From: Triatoma infestans
Lineage: Eukaryota; Arthropoda; Insecta; Hemiptera; Reduviidae
Length of the DNA: 64,000 nt
Direction of reading: 5' to 3'
NCBI GenBank assembly: GCA_011037195.1
Contig: JAAEAF010003400.1
Span: 19,675 to 83,674 of the forward strand
Shown here: piece after piece, positions 34,445-44,773 of the stretch
Layout of the letters: each line of letters opens with the position of its first letter
How positions within the stretch are numbered: position 1 is the first letter of the stretch
Notes under the pieces: model-generated
Databases searched by the model: none
Seen by the model: only the letters and a program-made list of their open reading frames with translations
Told to the model about the DNA's origin: nothing
Translations under genes and position numbers: made by a program

Positions 34445-34872
34445 TTAAATTCGTTTATGTATATCTAGCCAAATACCATCAATTGGAACCAGAAATACAG
34501 AAGCAGGATTATAAACAAGTGGTGAAATTGTTTTTGAATTAAGTGTAAATTTATAATTTAATAATAGATTTACTAATGCCACCTGGATTTCCATCTCTGC
34601 AAATCTTTTACCTGAAAAAAATTGAATGAGGAAAAATGAATTTGATATCTTATAAGATCAGAAAATAAATCACTTGAATGAATATTCAACATTTCTAAAC
34701 ACACATCTAATATTAATTACGTATATGAATTCTAACCTATACAAATCCTAGGTCCATCACCGAATGGCATATAAGTTCCTTTTTTAATGTTTTCTTTTTC
34801 ATTAGCAAATCTTTCTGGTTTAAATTTTTCTGCTTTCTATTCTGCATCATGTTGGAGAGAATATGTTGATAA
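34445..34872 (-). pseudogene. CYP6-like P450 exons 3-4, right-arm copy (dead)
   Basis: Exon 4 (34611-34445, 167 nt) and the donor side of exon 3 (ending 34737) match the left-arm exons. Exon 3 keeps FKPERF and [11 protein letters not shown] but is lost upstream of about 34872, so TLRLHPP and what follows are missing. It also carries an in-frame TAG (34839-34837) with a two-codon deletion where the left copy reads YFPEPE. Together with exon 2 at 37304-37080 it forms a decayed minus-strand gene, the likely parent of the left-arm exons. Confidence 0.88.
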
Positions 34873-34934
34873 AATATTGAGAATATCAATAAAATATTGA
34901 TATATTTTTATGCGAAGTAATTGGTGGGAGAATG

Positions 34935-35515
34935 GCAGAAATTAAAGAGATGAGGATACTTTCTGATAGTTAAGCTGCTTTAAGGCTTTGAATAAGCCGT
35001 TCTTGGGGTCTAAATTAGTGGTGAATGGGGGAGAAGAATTATAGCCCAGCAGAAGAGCAGGTAGAGCTCTTTTGGGTTCCCGGACATGCGGATGTAGAGG
35101 AAGGTATTGAGAAGTGGGATCCTCATTACCGTTTTGTGTTCCTGAGAAAGCAGTAGCCGACAGTAGAAAACAATTTTGCAACAGAGACGTCCAACAGTGG
35201 AGGAATAGGAAATTAGAGAAAGTAAAGGGACATCTGAGAGGTGTTTCCAGTCCATAAAAGATCATTAAAAGTTATAATAAGGCAGGGCCTTGAAGTATCT
35301 TCTCTTCCTTGAGAGTGGTAGGTGGTAGGTGTATTGACTAGACTCGCTAGGATACCCAGGTCATTTTACACAACAGAGGCAAGATAGGGAGTCCTTAATA
35401 TGAGAATTGTGACGAAGGGAGTCAGGAAAAGTATATACCACTACATAGATTATTGCCCTCGTTTCACCAATTACTACTTTCCGCATTTTCGGGAGGGCAG
35501 CACTCTCAAAAAAAA
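34935..35515 (+). pseudogene. I-type LINE fragment, right-arm copy
   Basis: Reverse complement of 2575-3160; non-coding now. See the left-arm entry. Confidence 0.6.
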
Positions 35516-35749
35516 AAAAAAAAATTTAAGAGGAATTGGAAATTAAGGATATCCTTAAGATATTGCAATCACATTGGTATATTGCTGTGCATGGCTTCTT
35601 AAAAGTGGATTTTTTTTTGTTGGCGAGATCATAGCCATATTGGCTTACGTACCGCGCCACCGATGAATGCAAAAGCTGGCTGGGTTAATACCTTTGGTAA
35701 AGTTTTTTCTTTTGTAAAATTATTTTCCATCTTTAATCTGACATATCAC

Positions 35750-36480
35750 TAACTTAAAGGGTGTTTGTATCTACTCGGACGCCAAGCTGCACTGAAGGCG
35801 CTGAGTTCATGTGTCTTCACTTCGAGGATGTGTTAGAATGTTCTAAAAGACTGGAAGAGCTTTCTTCTCTGAAGGATGTGCTTCTAGTCTGGGTGCCAGG
35901 TCACATGAGAATTTTTGGGTATGAGGAGGTGGATAGGTTTGCCAAATAGGCGCCTCTCTTCCTTTCATTGGTCCCGAGCCTGCTGTTGGCGTATATTCTG
36001 GCAAATGGACCGCTTCACTGCATTCATTTCTGTGGATGAGCTCAGTTGATATTCGGCAGTCCAAAATGCTCATTAGGGGTCCGGACAAGGCCAATAGTGA
36101 GACGTTGCTGTGTTTTCCACGGAGCTCTCTCATCATCTGGTTGGATCTCTTACTGGACATTGTGCTTTAAGAAGGCATCTCTACATAATGGGGCTCAGCC
36201 GGTTCCATTCTGTAGAGTCTGTGAGACAGAGGAGGAAAACCCATCCATCTTATGACTGATTGCCTAGGTTGTGAGGAAATTAGGTTCAGGACCTTTAGTC
36301 GGAATAGGATGTCTCTGGAAGAGCTTAGGATATTTCCGCTTAAGGTTATTGTCCAATTTATTCTGATTGCAGTGAATCTAAGATGGATTAGGTCCGGGTC
36401 TGGTATTTTCTTCTAGACCCTGTTTGTTGTTGTTTTTCTTGGGGTAGCTATGTGGGCCCAGTGAAGCTTTGGATAGCGTA
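35750..36480 (+). pseudogene. LINE RNase H end and CCHC tail, right-arm copy
   Basis: 35761-35949 ends LVWVPGHMRIFGYEEVDRFA, the last RNase H motif (WVPGHxxxxGxExxDxxAK). 36046-36255 encodes the cysteine tail CRVCETEEENP. Frames are broken between and after them. This is the better-preserved partner of 1640-2345. Confidence 0.72.
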
Positions 36481-37079
36481 GTGTTGGTACCTGCCCACGA
36501 CAAATAATAAATAATAATAATAATCTGGCATAAATATACATATATTTATTTTCTATTAATATAATCTTAAAATCTTTGATTTAATTCTTAGTAATCTGTT
36601 CCAAATTTCAACATGCATGCATGTTGCAGTTGCAGTTTATACATACCCAAGAAAGACCAAAGATCCTTATTTTGCTCCCTTTCCAAAGCCGGAGGGATAA
36701 GCAACCAATATAGTTTTATGAAATTAAATGCAGTTAAACCTTCTACATACTTTTTAATATCATTGAATAAAAATATTTTTCATTGCAACCTTTATTCAAG
36801 CTTTTTTAAAACTGTTGATTTTTTTTTTTTTTTCTAATATTGAAAAGAAGGATTTCAGAAGGAAACAACAACATAGCATCTTACATATTTCTAGTAAAAC
36901 GCTTACTATTCTACATATACGTTTAATTTTTTTTTTTTTCCTATCTAAGGAACACATTTATGAATTTGTAACGTTTCAACCTGAAACACCTGCACTTATA
37001 TTGCAATTGTTTATCTAATTGACTTCGATATCTTGTGGAAATCTCTGAGTACAGAAAGATAATTTTAGAGATTTTTTAC

Positions 37080-37304
37080 CATTTAATATTTGATGTATCA
37101 ATTTCATTTCCTTTACAGCATTATAAGTGATTTCGCCTCCATGTTTGTTCAGCACATCTGCAATGTGTTGATAAGCTTGTTCTTGTATATCCTGGTGAAG
37201 TGACAATTCGTACAAGCAGTAACTCAGTGTAGTTGATGCTGTCTCAAATCTAGCGAAAAAGAAGGTCACTGAATTGGCTGCCACAACATTATCATCAACG
37301 ATCA
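37080..37304 (-). pseudogene. CYP6-like P450 exon 2, minus strand (decayed)
   Basis: 225 nt, the same length as exon 2 of the complete gene. It begins at the equivalent of VIVDDNVVAANS and ends at donor GTAAAA (37079-37078 on the minus strand). Helix I is altered: the expected AGFETT reads ARFETA, replacing the conserved glycine. The acceptor dinucleotide is TG rather than AG (GCTG before 37304). It lies in correct order and orientation upstream of the dead exons at 34872-34445. I see no exon 1 for it. Confidence 0.85.
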
Positions 37305-37930
37305 CAGCAAGAAATACTTACATTTAGTGAATATTTTATTTATATCAAAAACTAATGTTTTGATGTGTTCGAAATGATTGCTGAATAAAGATATAAATGA
37401 AATGAAAGAAATTTTATCTTTTGATCGATAAAGTGCTGGTCTGTGTATACTATATATATATATATTTATTTTATTATTTTTTTTGAAATGTCTCAAAAGA
37501 AAAAATCGCTGGTCGCTCAAACTCGTATTCCGTTTTGTTATCACCATGGGATCATATGTATGTTTTGGTCAAACTGGAGAATCGTTGGAAGTCAATCAAT
37601 GAATTGAACGTTTTAGCTTCCTGATAATAATGTTTCATTTTTGATATGATACTATCCGCTGCCCCTCTTTTCACACGTAACACTGATAAGCTTCTTATAG
37701 ATAGAGAGAGAGTGAGGGTAAAGAAGAAGAAGGAAATCCGCTGTTGGAACAGCAAACTATTGTAGAATGAAGTGATAAGGTAGTCAAACTGAGCATTGAA
37801 AATAAATCGTAGGAAAAATTGGGAATAGATATTGTTCTCTTATCTCCACAAGAGAGTTTCTTCAGAATCAATATTATTAATAGAACGACATGAAATCATA
37901 TCTTTTATGATATGTTATATATACATATAA
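37305..37930. other. Region upstream of decayed P450 exon 2
   Basis: Contains a family A scrap at about 37490-37560 (CCGTTTTGTTATCACCATGG). A minus-strand 67-codon frame (37755-37552) has no recognised domain. Nothing else found. Confidence 0.4.
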
Positions 37931-38963
37931 ATAAATGTATGCATATATTCCTACACTTTTATTATATAAATAGTGAAATTTAACTTCATAAAATACAGGT
38001 TAGCAAATTACAATTTATTGAGATTCGGTAACTTTTTCAAGTTTAATGACAAATTCTTTTGGCGATAACTTTCATATATCGGACACGATATCAAGAAATG
38101 CTTGAGGCCCTCAGGAGAATGAATGTTGCATAATTGACACATGTCTTCATTATTAACACCCTTACAAAAAATTCTAAACTATAAAGCATACCTGCTAATA
38201 ATTAGCGTACCTGGTTGCCTAATTGACCATAATCTGATATACTGAGATGAGATCAGAAACAAACAACGAAAATAGCAAGAGGCTCAGCGAATACTCTTGC
38301 ATGTGATCCCGGGTAATAACAATCCTTTCAAAATGCCAGGAAAATAATTACCAGGAAATTATTTGAAAAGAAATTGATGTTTGAAAGTTCAATTTTGACA
38401 CCCCTTAGTGGAAAGTAGACTAGCCACTTTTTCAGAAATTTGGAATGCTGCGTATACTATCCCAGGGACTATTTGGCATAAACAACCCAATCCTTACGCC
38501 CTGCACAAGTAGCTAGCACAAACATAAACTACTGAAGTTTTCTTTTAAAGAAACGAATATTTTTCTGTTCCAGCATCGACAATGCATACTTTGGAAGCAG
38601 GGTTGTGCTGTTCGGGATTTCTTTTGTTGGGTAAACCATATAGGTTGTTTAGTGTTTTTGTTATTTTCCCGCTTAAGCCAAAGAAATGTAATTTTGGCCA
38701 TATTTTAGAATAATTAACAGAATCAAAGGCCCTCTTGAAATCTATAAAGGTTGCAAAAACTGGCAAATTTTTATTATTAAACTAATATTTATTGCCGGGC
38801 TTAGAACAACAATACAATCACGACCTACACTAAAGCCATTTTGCTCCTGTGGCAAGAACAAATTTAGAACAGCCCAGTTCGTTATTGGTTCTGGCAAGAT
38901 TGATGTATACAACTTGACAATAGCATTTATTAAAGCGACCCGCCTGTAACAATTTGTATCCAC
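37930..38963 (-). pseudogene. CR1-like LINE, RT and C-terminal tail (decayed)
   Basis: Minus-strand frames give YRRVALINAIVKLYTSIL and EQNGFSVGRDC (early RT), then ATFIDFKRAFDSVNYSKIW (RT motif with the first catalytic Asp). Near 38160-38060 comes CQLCNIHSPEGLKHFLISCP, the cysteine-histidine tail. The catalytic loop region is missing. Its 3' end seems to be an AT repeat near 37930. A reverse-oriented scrap of the same family lies at 505-610. Confidence 0.7.
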
Positions 38964-39053
38964 GAAATCACCCTATTTATACAATTATTAAATTCAAAAT
39001 TACCTCATCCAGAGACTCAATGCGCAAATTCGAGTTCTAACAGGATGATGTAT

Positions 39054-39112
39054 TTATATATATATATGTATAGTGTGTGTGTATGGGTGTTTGAGGGAGA
39101 GAGAGAGAGAGT
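39054..39112. repeat. Compound AT / GT / GA microsatellite
   Basis: TATATATATATG, then GTGTGTGTGT, then GAGAGAGAGAGAG in succession. Confidence 0.9.
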
Positions 39113-39325
39113 AAAACTGTTCGCAAACAAATTATAACGTTCTTCTATCAGTAAGAGGAAGTACAGTATTGTGTCAGATTGTCGGTATTGACTGTACAGC
39201 TAATCCCCTGAGCACGCAAAAATGGTTTTTAGAAATTTGTCTCCTACTGTAGTATGTGGCATACGCAATGTATGTGATTGCCATAGCGCAGAAAGATTGT
39301 GATTGCCATAATTCAAAAACAGAAA
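39095..39325 (+). repeat. Direct repeat unit 1 (family A-like sequence)
   Basis: Matches 39893-40110: AAACTGTTCGCAAACAAATT, TCAGATTGTCGGTATTGA, GAGCACGCAAAAATGG and TTTGTCTCCTACTGTAG occur in both. It includes a GTAAGAGGAAGTACAG start like family A. Confidence 0.8.
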
Positions 39326-39892
39326 ATCGCTGAAAATTCGAACTAGATATTTCGTATAGATGATACAAATGGACCCGAAGAATTGGTTTTGGTCAAAATT
39401 GATAACCGGAGGGGTCGGAACACTTCACTAAATTGTTTTGTTTTTCGAGTTTATCAATACAGCAGAAACACTTTTCCGTGAAAATTCATTTTAGAGCGTT
39501 CTGGAGGCGAGCTCATTTACGCTGTCCTGAAAAAGAACATATTATACGATTATAATATCGATATGGGTATTAATAAGAACTAAATGTGTGCCCGTAATTA
39601 TTGTTCTCAGTGGTTTACTCTAATTTTTTAGTGGAAATTGATCGAATTTTTATTTGTGCTGTATAGCACTGAACTCATTTTCCTCTTCGCTTTCTTGTGA
39701 TATGGACGGTTTAATTTTTACATCGAGAAAATCAAGAGAAAAAATAATTTAAGTTTGTCTCAAGGTCAAACCAGTCTGGTTTATTTGAATAGATTCAGCA
39801 AATGACAGGGCGATGTTATTTCTGTTATTGTTTTGAGTTGTGTTGAGATAAGATTTTGATTAGTGCTGTAGTGGGGATATTCTCTGCTTCCT

Positions 39893-40110
39893 CGCAGAGA
39901 GAGAAAGAGAGAAAAACTGTTCGCAAACAAATTATAAGTTCTTCTATCAGTATTCTGTCAGATTGTCGGTATTGAGTGTACGGCTAATGCCCTGAGCACG
40001 CAAAAATGGTTTCTAGAAATTTGTCTCCTACTGTAGCATGTGGCATGCGTAATGTATGTGAAGGGCATAGCTCAGAAAGATTGTGATTGGCATAATTCAG
40101 AAACAGAAAA
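39893..40110 (+). repeat. Direct repeat unit 2, joined to Jockey LINE
   Basis: Second copy of 39095-39325, about 790 bp downstream. It ends abruptly at about 40110, where Jockey-type coding sequence (KANLLASYLTSVF) begins. Confidence 0.8.
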
Positions 40111-41655
40111 AGCTAATCTCTTAGCTTCATACCTCACCTCAGTATTTATTCCGCACTCTGACACTCAGGATATAGAACACACTTCTAATATCACCAGCGA
40201 GCTTGACACCCCTCTACCGCTCTCACTGCCTCCTAAAGCTATCACACCTACTGAAGTAACAGAAATTACCACTAAACTCCCTAAAAAGAAGAGCCCTGGC
40301 TACGATCTAATAACCTCTAATATTCTTCGCCAACTTCCATACCAAACCATAGTATTCCTAACTACTCTTTACAACGCTATATTTAGAATTACATACTTTC
40401 CTATCATTTGGAAATTTGCTTCCGTATGTATGATTCTCAAACCGAACAAACCTACACACCTCCTAACGTCCTATCAGCCTCCTCCCTATTTTAGCAAAAA
40501 TATTCGAAAAAATATTACTTCTACGTCTTCAACCAATTCTAGATTTTCACCAAATTATTCCTCACCATCAGTTTGGATTTCGTAGTGGACACTCCAATAT
40601 TCAGCAAGCACACGCGTTATAGATGTCATCGCTACTCCCTAGAGCGGAAGCAATACTGCGCTAGCGTATTCTTGGACGTGTCAAGGCGTTCGATTGCGTT
40701 TGGCACGAAGGCTTATTGTGGAAGCTCAAAGGCATCCTAGCTAACACATACTATCTTATTCTAAAATCATAATTAACAGACCGCTTCTACCAAGTTATTC
40801 AAGGATCATCTACTTCACCAGTTTACCCTATTCTTGCCGGAGTGCACAAGGCAGCATTCTGGCACCCATCCTTTACACAATTTATACTACTGATATTCCC
40901 ACACATCCCAACACAGCAATCTTTACTTACGCCGATGATACAGCAATCTTTCGTCCCATAATGATCCTGTACTTTCCAAACGTTCCCTCCAACATCATCT
41001 TCAGTTATTAGAATCCTGGCTAACTAAATGGTAAATAAAAATCAATACAAATAAATCTAAATTTACAGTATTCACCCTGAACAAAAAACTCATACTTCCA
41101 GTCTACTTGTACAATAACCAAACACCAGCTGCAGACCATGTTCGTTACCTTGGACTTTACTTAGACAAACGACTAACTTGGAACCCTCATACTAGGCTCA
41201 AACGGACGTGCTTTAACCAACGTTACAGACTACTTGACAAACGCTCCAAACTGACCATACAAAATAAAAGACGACTTTATATCGCTTTGTTCGCACCAAT
41301 TTGGAATTACGGACTAGAACTTTATGGAACCGCAAAACGAAACAATATTAACAGAATTCAAACTCTCCAATCCAAGATCCTACGTCGCATCGTCGACGCA
41401 CCTTATTTCGACAGTAAACTTTGCCTCCATCCTAATCCTCTTGTTCATATTCTCTCTTCAACTGCACTCCCAGAAAATCCTACAAGATGATTAAAGCGTC
41501 GTTGGCCCCGCGACCACCTGGGCAACTAATGGTGGTTAACAATAGATAACCTACCATTCACGCCATTCGCGTCTTAAGTTTATGTACTTTTAGCCTTTTA
41601 CTTGTTACATGCACAGCATGTAGTTGTAAAATTCTAAATAAAAGAAAAAAAAAAG
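40090..41655 (+). mobile_element. Jockey-clade LINE remnant
   Basis: The frame at 40110-40585 encodes KANLLASYLTSVFIPHSDTQ and KKKSPGYDLITSNILRQLP, typical of the start of Jockey RT. Frame-shifted sequence to 40720 includes a FLDVSRRS-like copy of the AFD motif and CGARGS-like text. A YADD remnant (TYADDTAIF) is near 40928-40955. The frame at 41107-41490 gives VRYLGLYLDKRLTWNPHTRL, then RRLYIALFAPIWNYGLELYG (the thumb). The LKRRWPRD-like end precedes an A-rich tail near 41640-41655. Multiple stops make it dead. Confidence 0.82.
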
Positions 41656-41679
41656 AGGCTAGGCATAAAAAAAAAACAA

Positions 41680-41790
41680 AGAATTTATGCTATTTTTGTT
41701 GATTTCGCAGCAGCATTCGATGATACCATAGATCGGCATAGTCTCATTTATAAATTACATTCTCTCTAACTTCTTGAAATGTTAACTTCT
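41680..41790 (+). pseudogene. Small LINE RT scrap
   Basis: Encodes FVDFAAAFDDTIDRHSLIYK, an RT motif with the first catalytic Asp, followed at once by unrelated LINE sequence in reverse. Confidence 0.55.
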
Positions 41791-42690
41791 TATTCCTTAG
41801 ATGCACTTGCCTTAAATGTTTTAGGTTAGGACGAATACTTAAGAAATGGTAATGGATCTCTAAAACTTCAATTACAGAGTGCCATGTCATGATTTTGTCA
41901 GATCTCCACGACTAGTGATTCAAGTTCAGAAGCTACCTCGCACTTTATATATCCAAGGTAATTATTTAAAGTTTAGTTCCTGCATAAAATATTTTTCTTT
42001 CAGCACCAGATTCTGTACTCAAAATGAAACCCGCTTTCTCCATACCCTTATAACTTTTTAATTTTATAACCTTTATTATAGTATCCAAAGAACTGTTTAA
42101 AACATTTAAAACATTATTTTTGTCTATATCCACCCCAGATTCGGCACTATATTTTTTCAAATCTTAAAACCATAGTTCTCTCTTAATAATTTCCTTCGCC
42201 AGGAAATTTGGGAGTCGAACAGAATCCATTTTGAGAACCTTTTTCAAATATTTCAAATGAAGCCCCAAGGTATATGGGAACATCGGAGGGCTATCCCTTT
42301 ACAAGAACAGGATATAATTAGAGATATTCATGGGAAGTGTGAATACCTTTTTAAGAAAGAATTTCTGCAATGCCTCTACTTCCTCATACTCACCATATCC
42401 CCACACCCGAGCCCCACACATAATAGTGTGAGCCGTAGCTTCAAAAATTAAATATTTCTTATTTAAATTTATATTTTTGTATTTAATAATCTGGAGCCAT
42501 TCGAAATTTAGACAAAATTTTGAACTTGTCAGTTTCTCCCTTTAATGACAGCGATGACGTAACTCCTAGATACTTAAACTCTTTACCTCCTCAATTTTTA
42601 GACTTCCCTAATACCAGGAATATTTCCCACACTTTACACCTCTATTTTTGCAATCCATTACTGTTGGAAGTACGCCATCCAGCGGCAAAA
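41770..42690 (-). pseudogene. LINE remnant, RT thumb to post-RT region
   Basis: Minus-strand text includes KEFKYLGVTSSLKGETDKFK, then a GARVWGYGEYEEVEALQKFF-like segment (the conserved YGxxxWG region after RT). The part at 41990-41770 matches 5040-5230 and 32240-32040 in the duplication arms, so this is a third, older copy of that LINE family outside the inverted duplication. Confidence 0.6.
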
Positions 42691-42879
42691 AGAGTATTAG
42701 CGGCCCTTTTTTAATGTTCAATTAGTCTGACTGTAGCAGTGGTTTAGTTGACATCATTGTCTAGTGGTACTTATATTCAGTTCAGTTAATGTTATTTGTG
42801 GACAGAAAAATACAAAGTGTTTTACGAAATTATCTTATTTCTTCATATCCAGGCATACAATATTCGAGAGATGTTGCCC

Positions 42880-43030
42880 GCAGTGGCATTACGAGGCACC
42901 ACCCCGAAGTAGTACCATAAGCAGTTCCGGGGTGGACAAGTGCCTGTGCGGGAGGGGAGTTAGTGGGTGCAAGCCCCACACTTTGTGCGTAGGCATTTTC
43001 CCCCCCACGTAAAAAAAAAGAAAAAAAATA
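42880..43030 (+). repeat. Probable R1-clade LINE 3' end with poly(A)
   Basis: GC-rich segment with GTTCCGGGGTGGACAAG and GGGGAGTTAGTGGGTGCAAG, ending in an A-rich stretch at 43010-43030. The GTTAGTGGGT...CCCCACA pattern resembles 3' untranslated regions of R1-clade elements. No coding sequence remains, so the assignment is tentative. Confidence 0.4.
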
Positions 43031-43365
43031 CAACTTTTATTTGAAACATTTCTCCTGATAAAGTCATTTAAGGGGGCTTTTGGGGAGGGGAGGGCTTATG
43101 TTTTTCTTTAAAGTGCTATCGCAGTTGATTATACAATTCTACCATCCAAACAAAATTAATTAGAAATAAATAAATTGCCAAAATTCCGAGTTTGTAGAAA
43201 ATTAATAAACGGAAAGTGTGCTTTTACTGAACAGTTTTTCAGTTTTCGACGAATTTCGACGAACTCTGACGAATTTCATTAAATATGGTACACTAACGTT
43301 AAAATTTGGCAATTTCGAAAACTGGAGTAAGAGAGTTGTGTGAGTGTTTCACACTAGATTTTTTT
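43025..43365 (+). repeat. Repeat family A, 3' half
   Basis: ACAACTTTTATTTGAAACAT to GAGTTGTGTGAGTGTTTCAC, one internal unit plus the hairpin end. Confidence 0.78.
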
Positions 43366-43447
43366 TATGATAAGAGCCGATACAATTAAAATTTTAAAAC
43401 AAAAATATCTCCCAGTAGGCGGTAACTTAATTACATTAAAAGAACGC

Positions 43448-43647
43448 CAACGCGGAGATCACGGGTTCAAATCCAGCCGTGCTACTCTTAGATTTTCTCT
43501 TCCTAGGAGCCCCTACAGCTCACTGTCCGGTGATGGACAGTGTTGTCTGTAACGGGAGAACACTGTCCGGAGGCCGGCAGTGCACTGAGAAGGCTCCGGG
43601 CGCAAATGACCTCAGATGTTGAGACGCCTTAAATTAAAAAAAAAAAA
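43448..43647 (+). repeat. SINE family 1, copy with 13-bp TSD
   Basis: 200 bp flanked by ATTAAAAGAACGC on both sides (43435-43447 and 43648-43660). The head carries a tRNA B-box-like GGTTCAAATCC within a T-arm-like stem (ACGGGTTCAAATCCAGCCGT). The body has TCTCTTCCTAGGAGC and GTGATGGACAGTGTTG, and the tail is poly(A). The A box is missing, so the copy is truncated within the tRNA head. SINEs are mobilised by LINE enzymes and transcribed by Pol III. Related copies: 22553, 24319 and 25605. Confidence 0.88.
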
Positions 43648-43660
43648 ATTAAAAGAACGC

Positions 43661-44466
43661 TTAGCAAAAATTAAAAATATGACCACTTACACCATTGACC
43701 GTCAGAAAAATCCGCCGATGAGGCAACTGTATATCTTTTAAACAAATATAACGCTCCCAATCCTGTCAACATCCGTAATTTACAAATGGTCAATAACCTA
43801 CTGGTCTTCGATGGATCATATAATTGTGATATAACAGCTTTGTGGACCAACTTAATAACTACAGTGACTCTGTTGATGGACTGAGGCGGACAAGTTTGAA
43901 ATTTTAATATTAATGTTAACTGGTCCCGCATGAGGGATTTGGGGCTAGAAAAAGGTGGCAGAAACACTGGACGGACTGATGCTATACCTGACTTGAGGAC
44001 GGCGCTGCGCTTGCCGACCACCTAACAAGGAGGTTGGGCGGTGGGAGAGATGCTCAGAGGAGGGGGAGACGGGGGGTAAGTCAAGGGAGAGGACTAGGGA
44101 TTTGGAGTGGAATGGGATTTCTAAGACTGGCAGGTGCTGGAGGGTGATGCGAGACGGCATCGGGATCGGGACTAGACAATTCCGAGGCAAGGGGTGGACT
44201 AATAGACAATCGGGAATTGTCACTATAGGATGAAGACACTATAGGGTTATGTGGTACTGAGGAGGTTGGGGGTTAATGGCCTTAGCGGAGTTGTAGGCAG
44301 TGGTCCGCCGGGCAATAGAGGTGGGGATAGTTTTTAGGTCGGAGTGTCGGAGGATGTGTGCTGGCCTATGAGAAAACGGCACCATACCTGAACAGGAAAT
44401 ATCGTGAAGTGACATGGTAGTTCTGAGCGACAATAACGGCAGAGCCGCGCTGTAACATCCATGCGC
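43661..44466. other. Unidentified region before gypsy element
   Basis: Between the SINE and the gypsy 5' LTR. 43980-44200 is GC-richer and purine-skewed (runs such as GAGGAGGGGGAGACGGGGGG). Minus-strand frames of 60-116 codons show no domain I recognise. Probably remnant transposon sequence. Confidence 0.35.
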
Positions 44467-44760
44467 TGTTATGGTATAATCTTACCACCCTTATCGTAGC
44501 AAAGAAAACCGCCTTGTTTACGTTCCCATGATAGAATAAACAACCACCTCCAATTAAATACTCATTGAATATATTAAACACACGTGGCAAAACAGGATCT
44601 AAATACTGGCCGCCTTGCTATTCTTTGTCACTCTGTTGGCTTTGTTACTTAGACATACATAGTTCTTAGTACAGGCGTGTTGCCGTTCTGTTTGTACGCT
44701 CTCATTGGTTTGATGAATAAAGTTTTTTAAAAACAATTTATCAATCCTAAAAAATATAAT
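44467..44760 (+). repeat. Gypsy 5' LTR
   Basis: 294 bp, TGTTATGG to AATATAAT. The half from CTTAGACATACATAGTTCTT onward is identical to the 3' LTR save one T; the first half shows many substitutions and indels. AATAAA lies in GATGAATAAAG near the end. Confidence 0.9.
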
Positions 44761-44773
44761 TGGCGCAGTCGTG
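44761..44773 (+). promoter_or_regulatory. Gypsy primer-binding site (tRNA-Ser type)
   Basis: TGGCGCAGTCGTG directly follows the LTR. It is complementary to a 3' end of the form CGACTGCGCCA, as in insect tRNA-Ser, the primer type of errantiviruses such as 17.6 and 297. Confidence 0.8.

Larger units (their letters stand above)
29249..36945 (-). repeat. Right arm of large inverted duplication
   Basis: Reverse complement of 58-9353 with differences: no copia 3' end or 3' LTR; a 1.55-kb copia deletion replaced by about 190 bp of filler; a 1.05-kb hAT-like insertion; no counterpart of left 490-1640; and loss of the 5' half of the P450 exon 3. The breakpoint at 29249 abuts the 3' flank of the complete P450 gene. 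Past the other end, a minus-strand P450 exon 2 (37304-37080) lies in register with the arm's exons 3-4, suggesting this arm is the original location and the left arm the copy. Confidence 0.9.

Noticed and set aside
43448..43500. A genuine tRNA gene near GGTTCAAATCC
   Set aside because: Only a T-arm-like portion is present, followed by a body and poly(A) and flanked by a target-site duplication: a truncated SINE.
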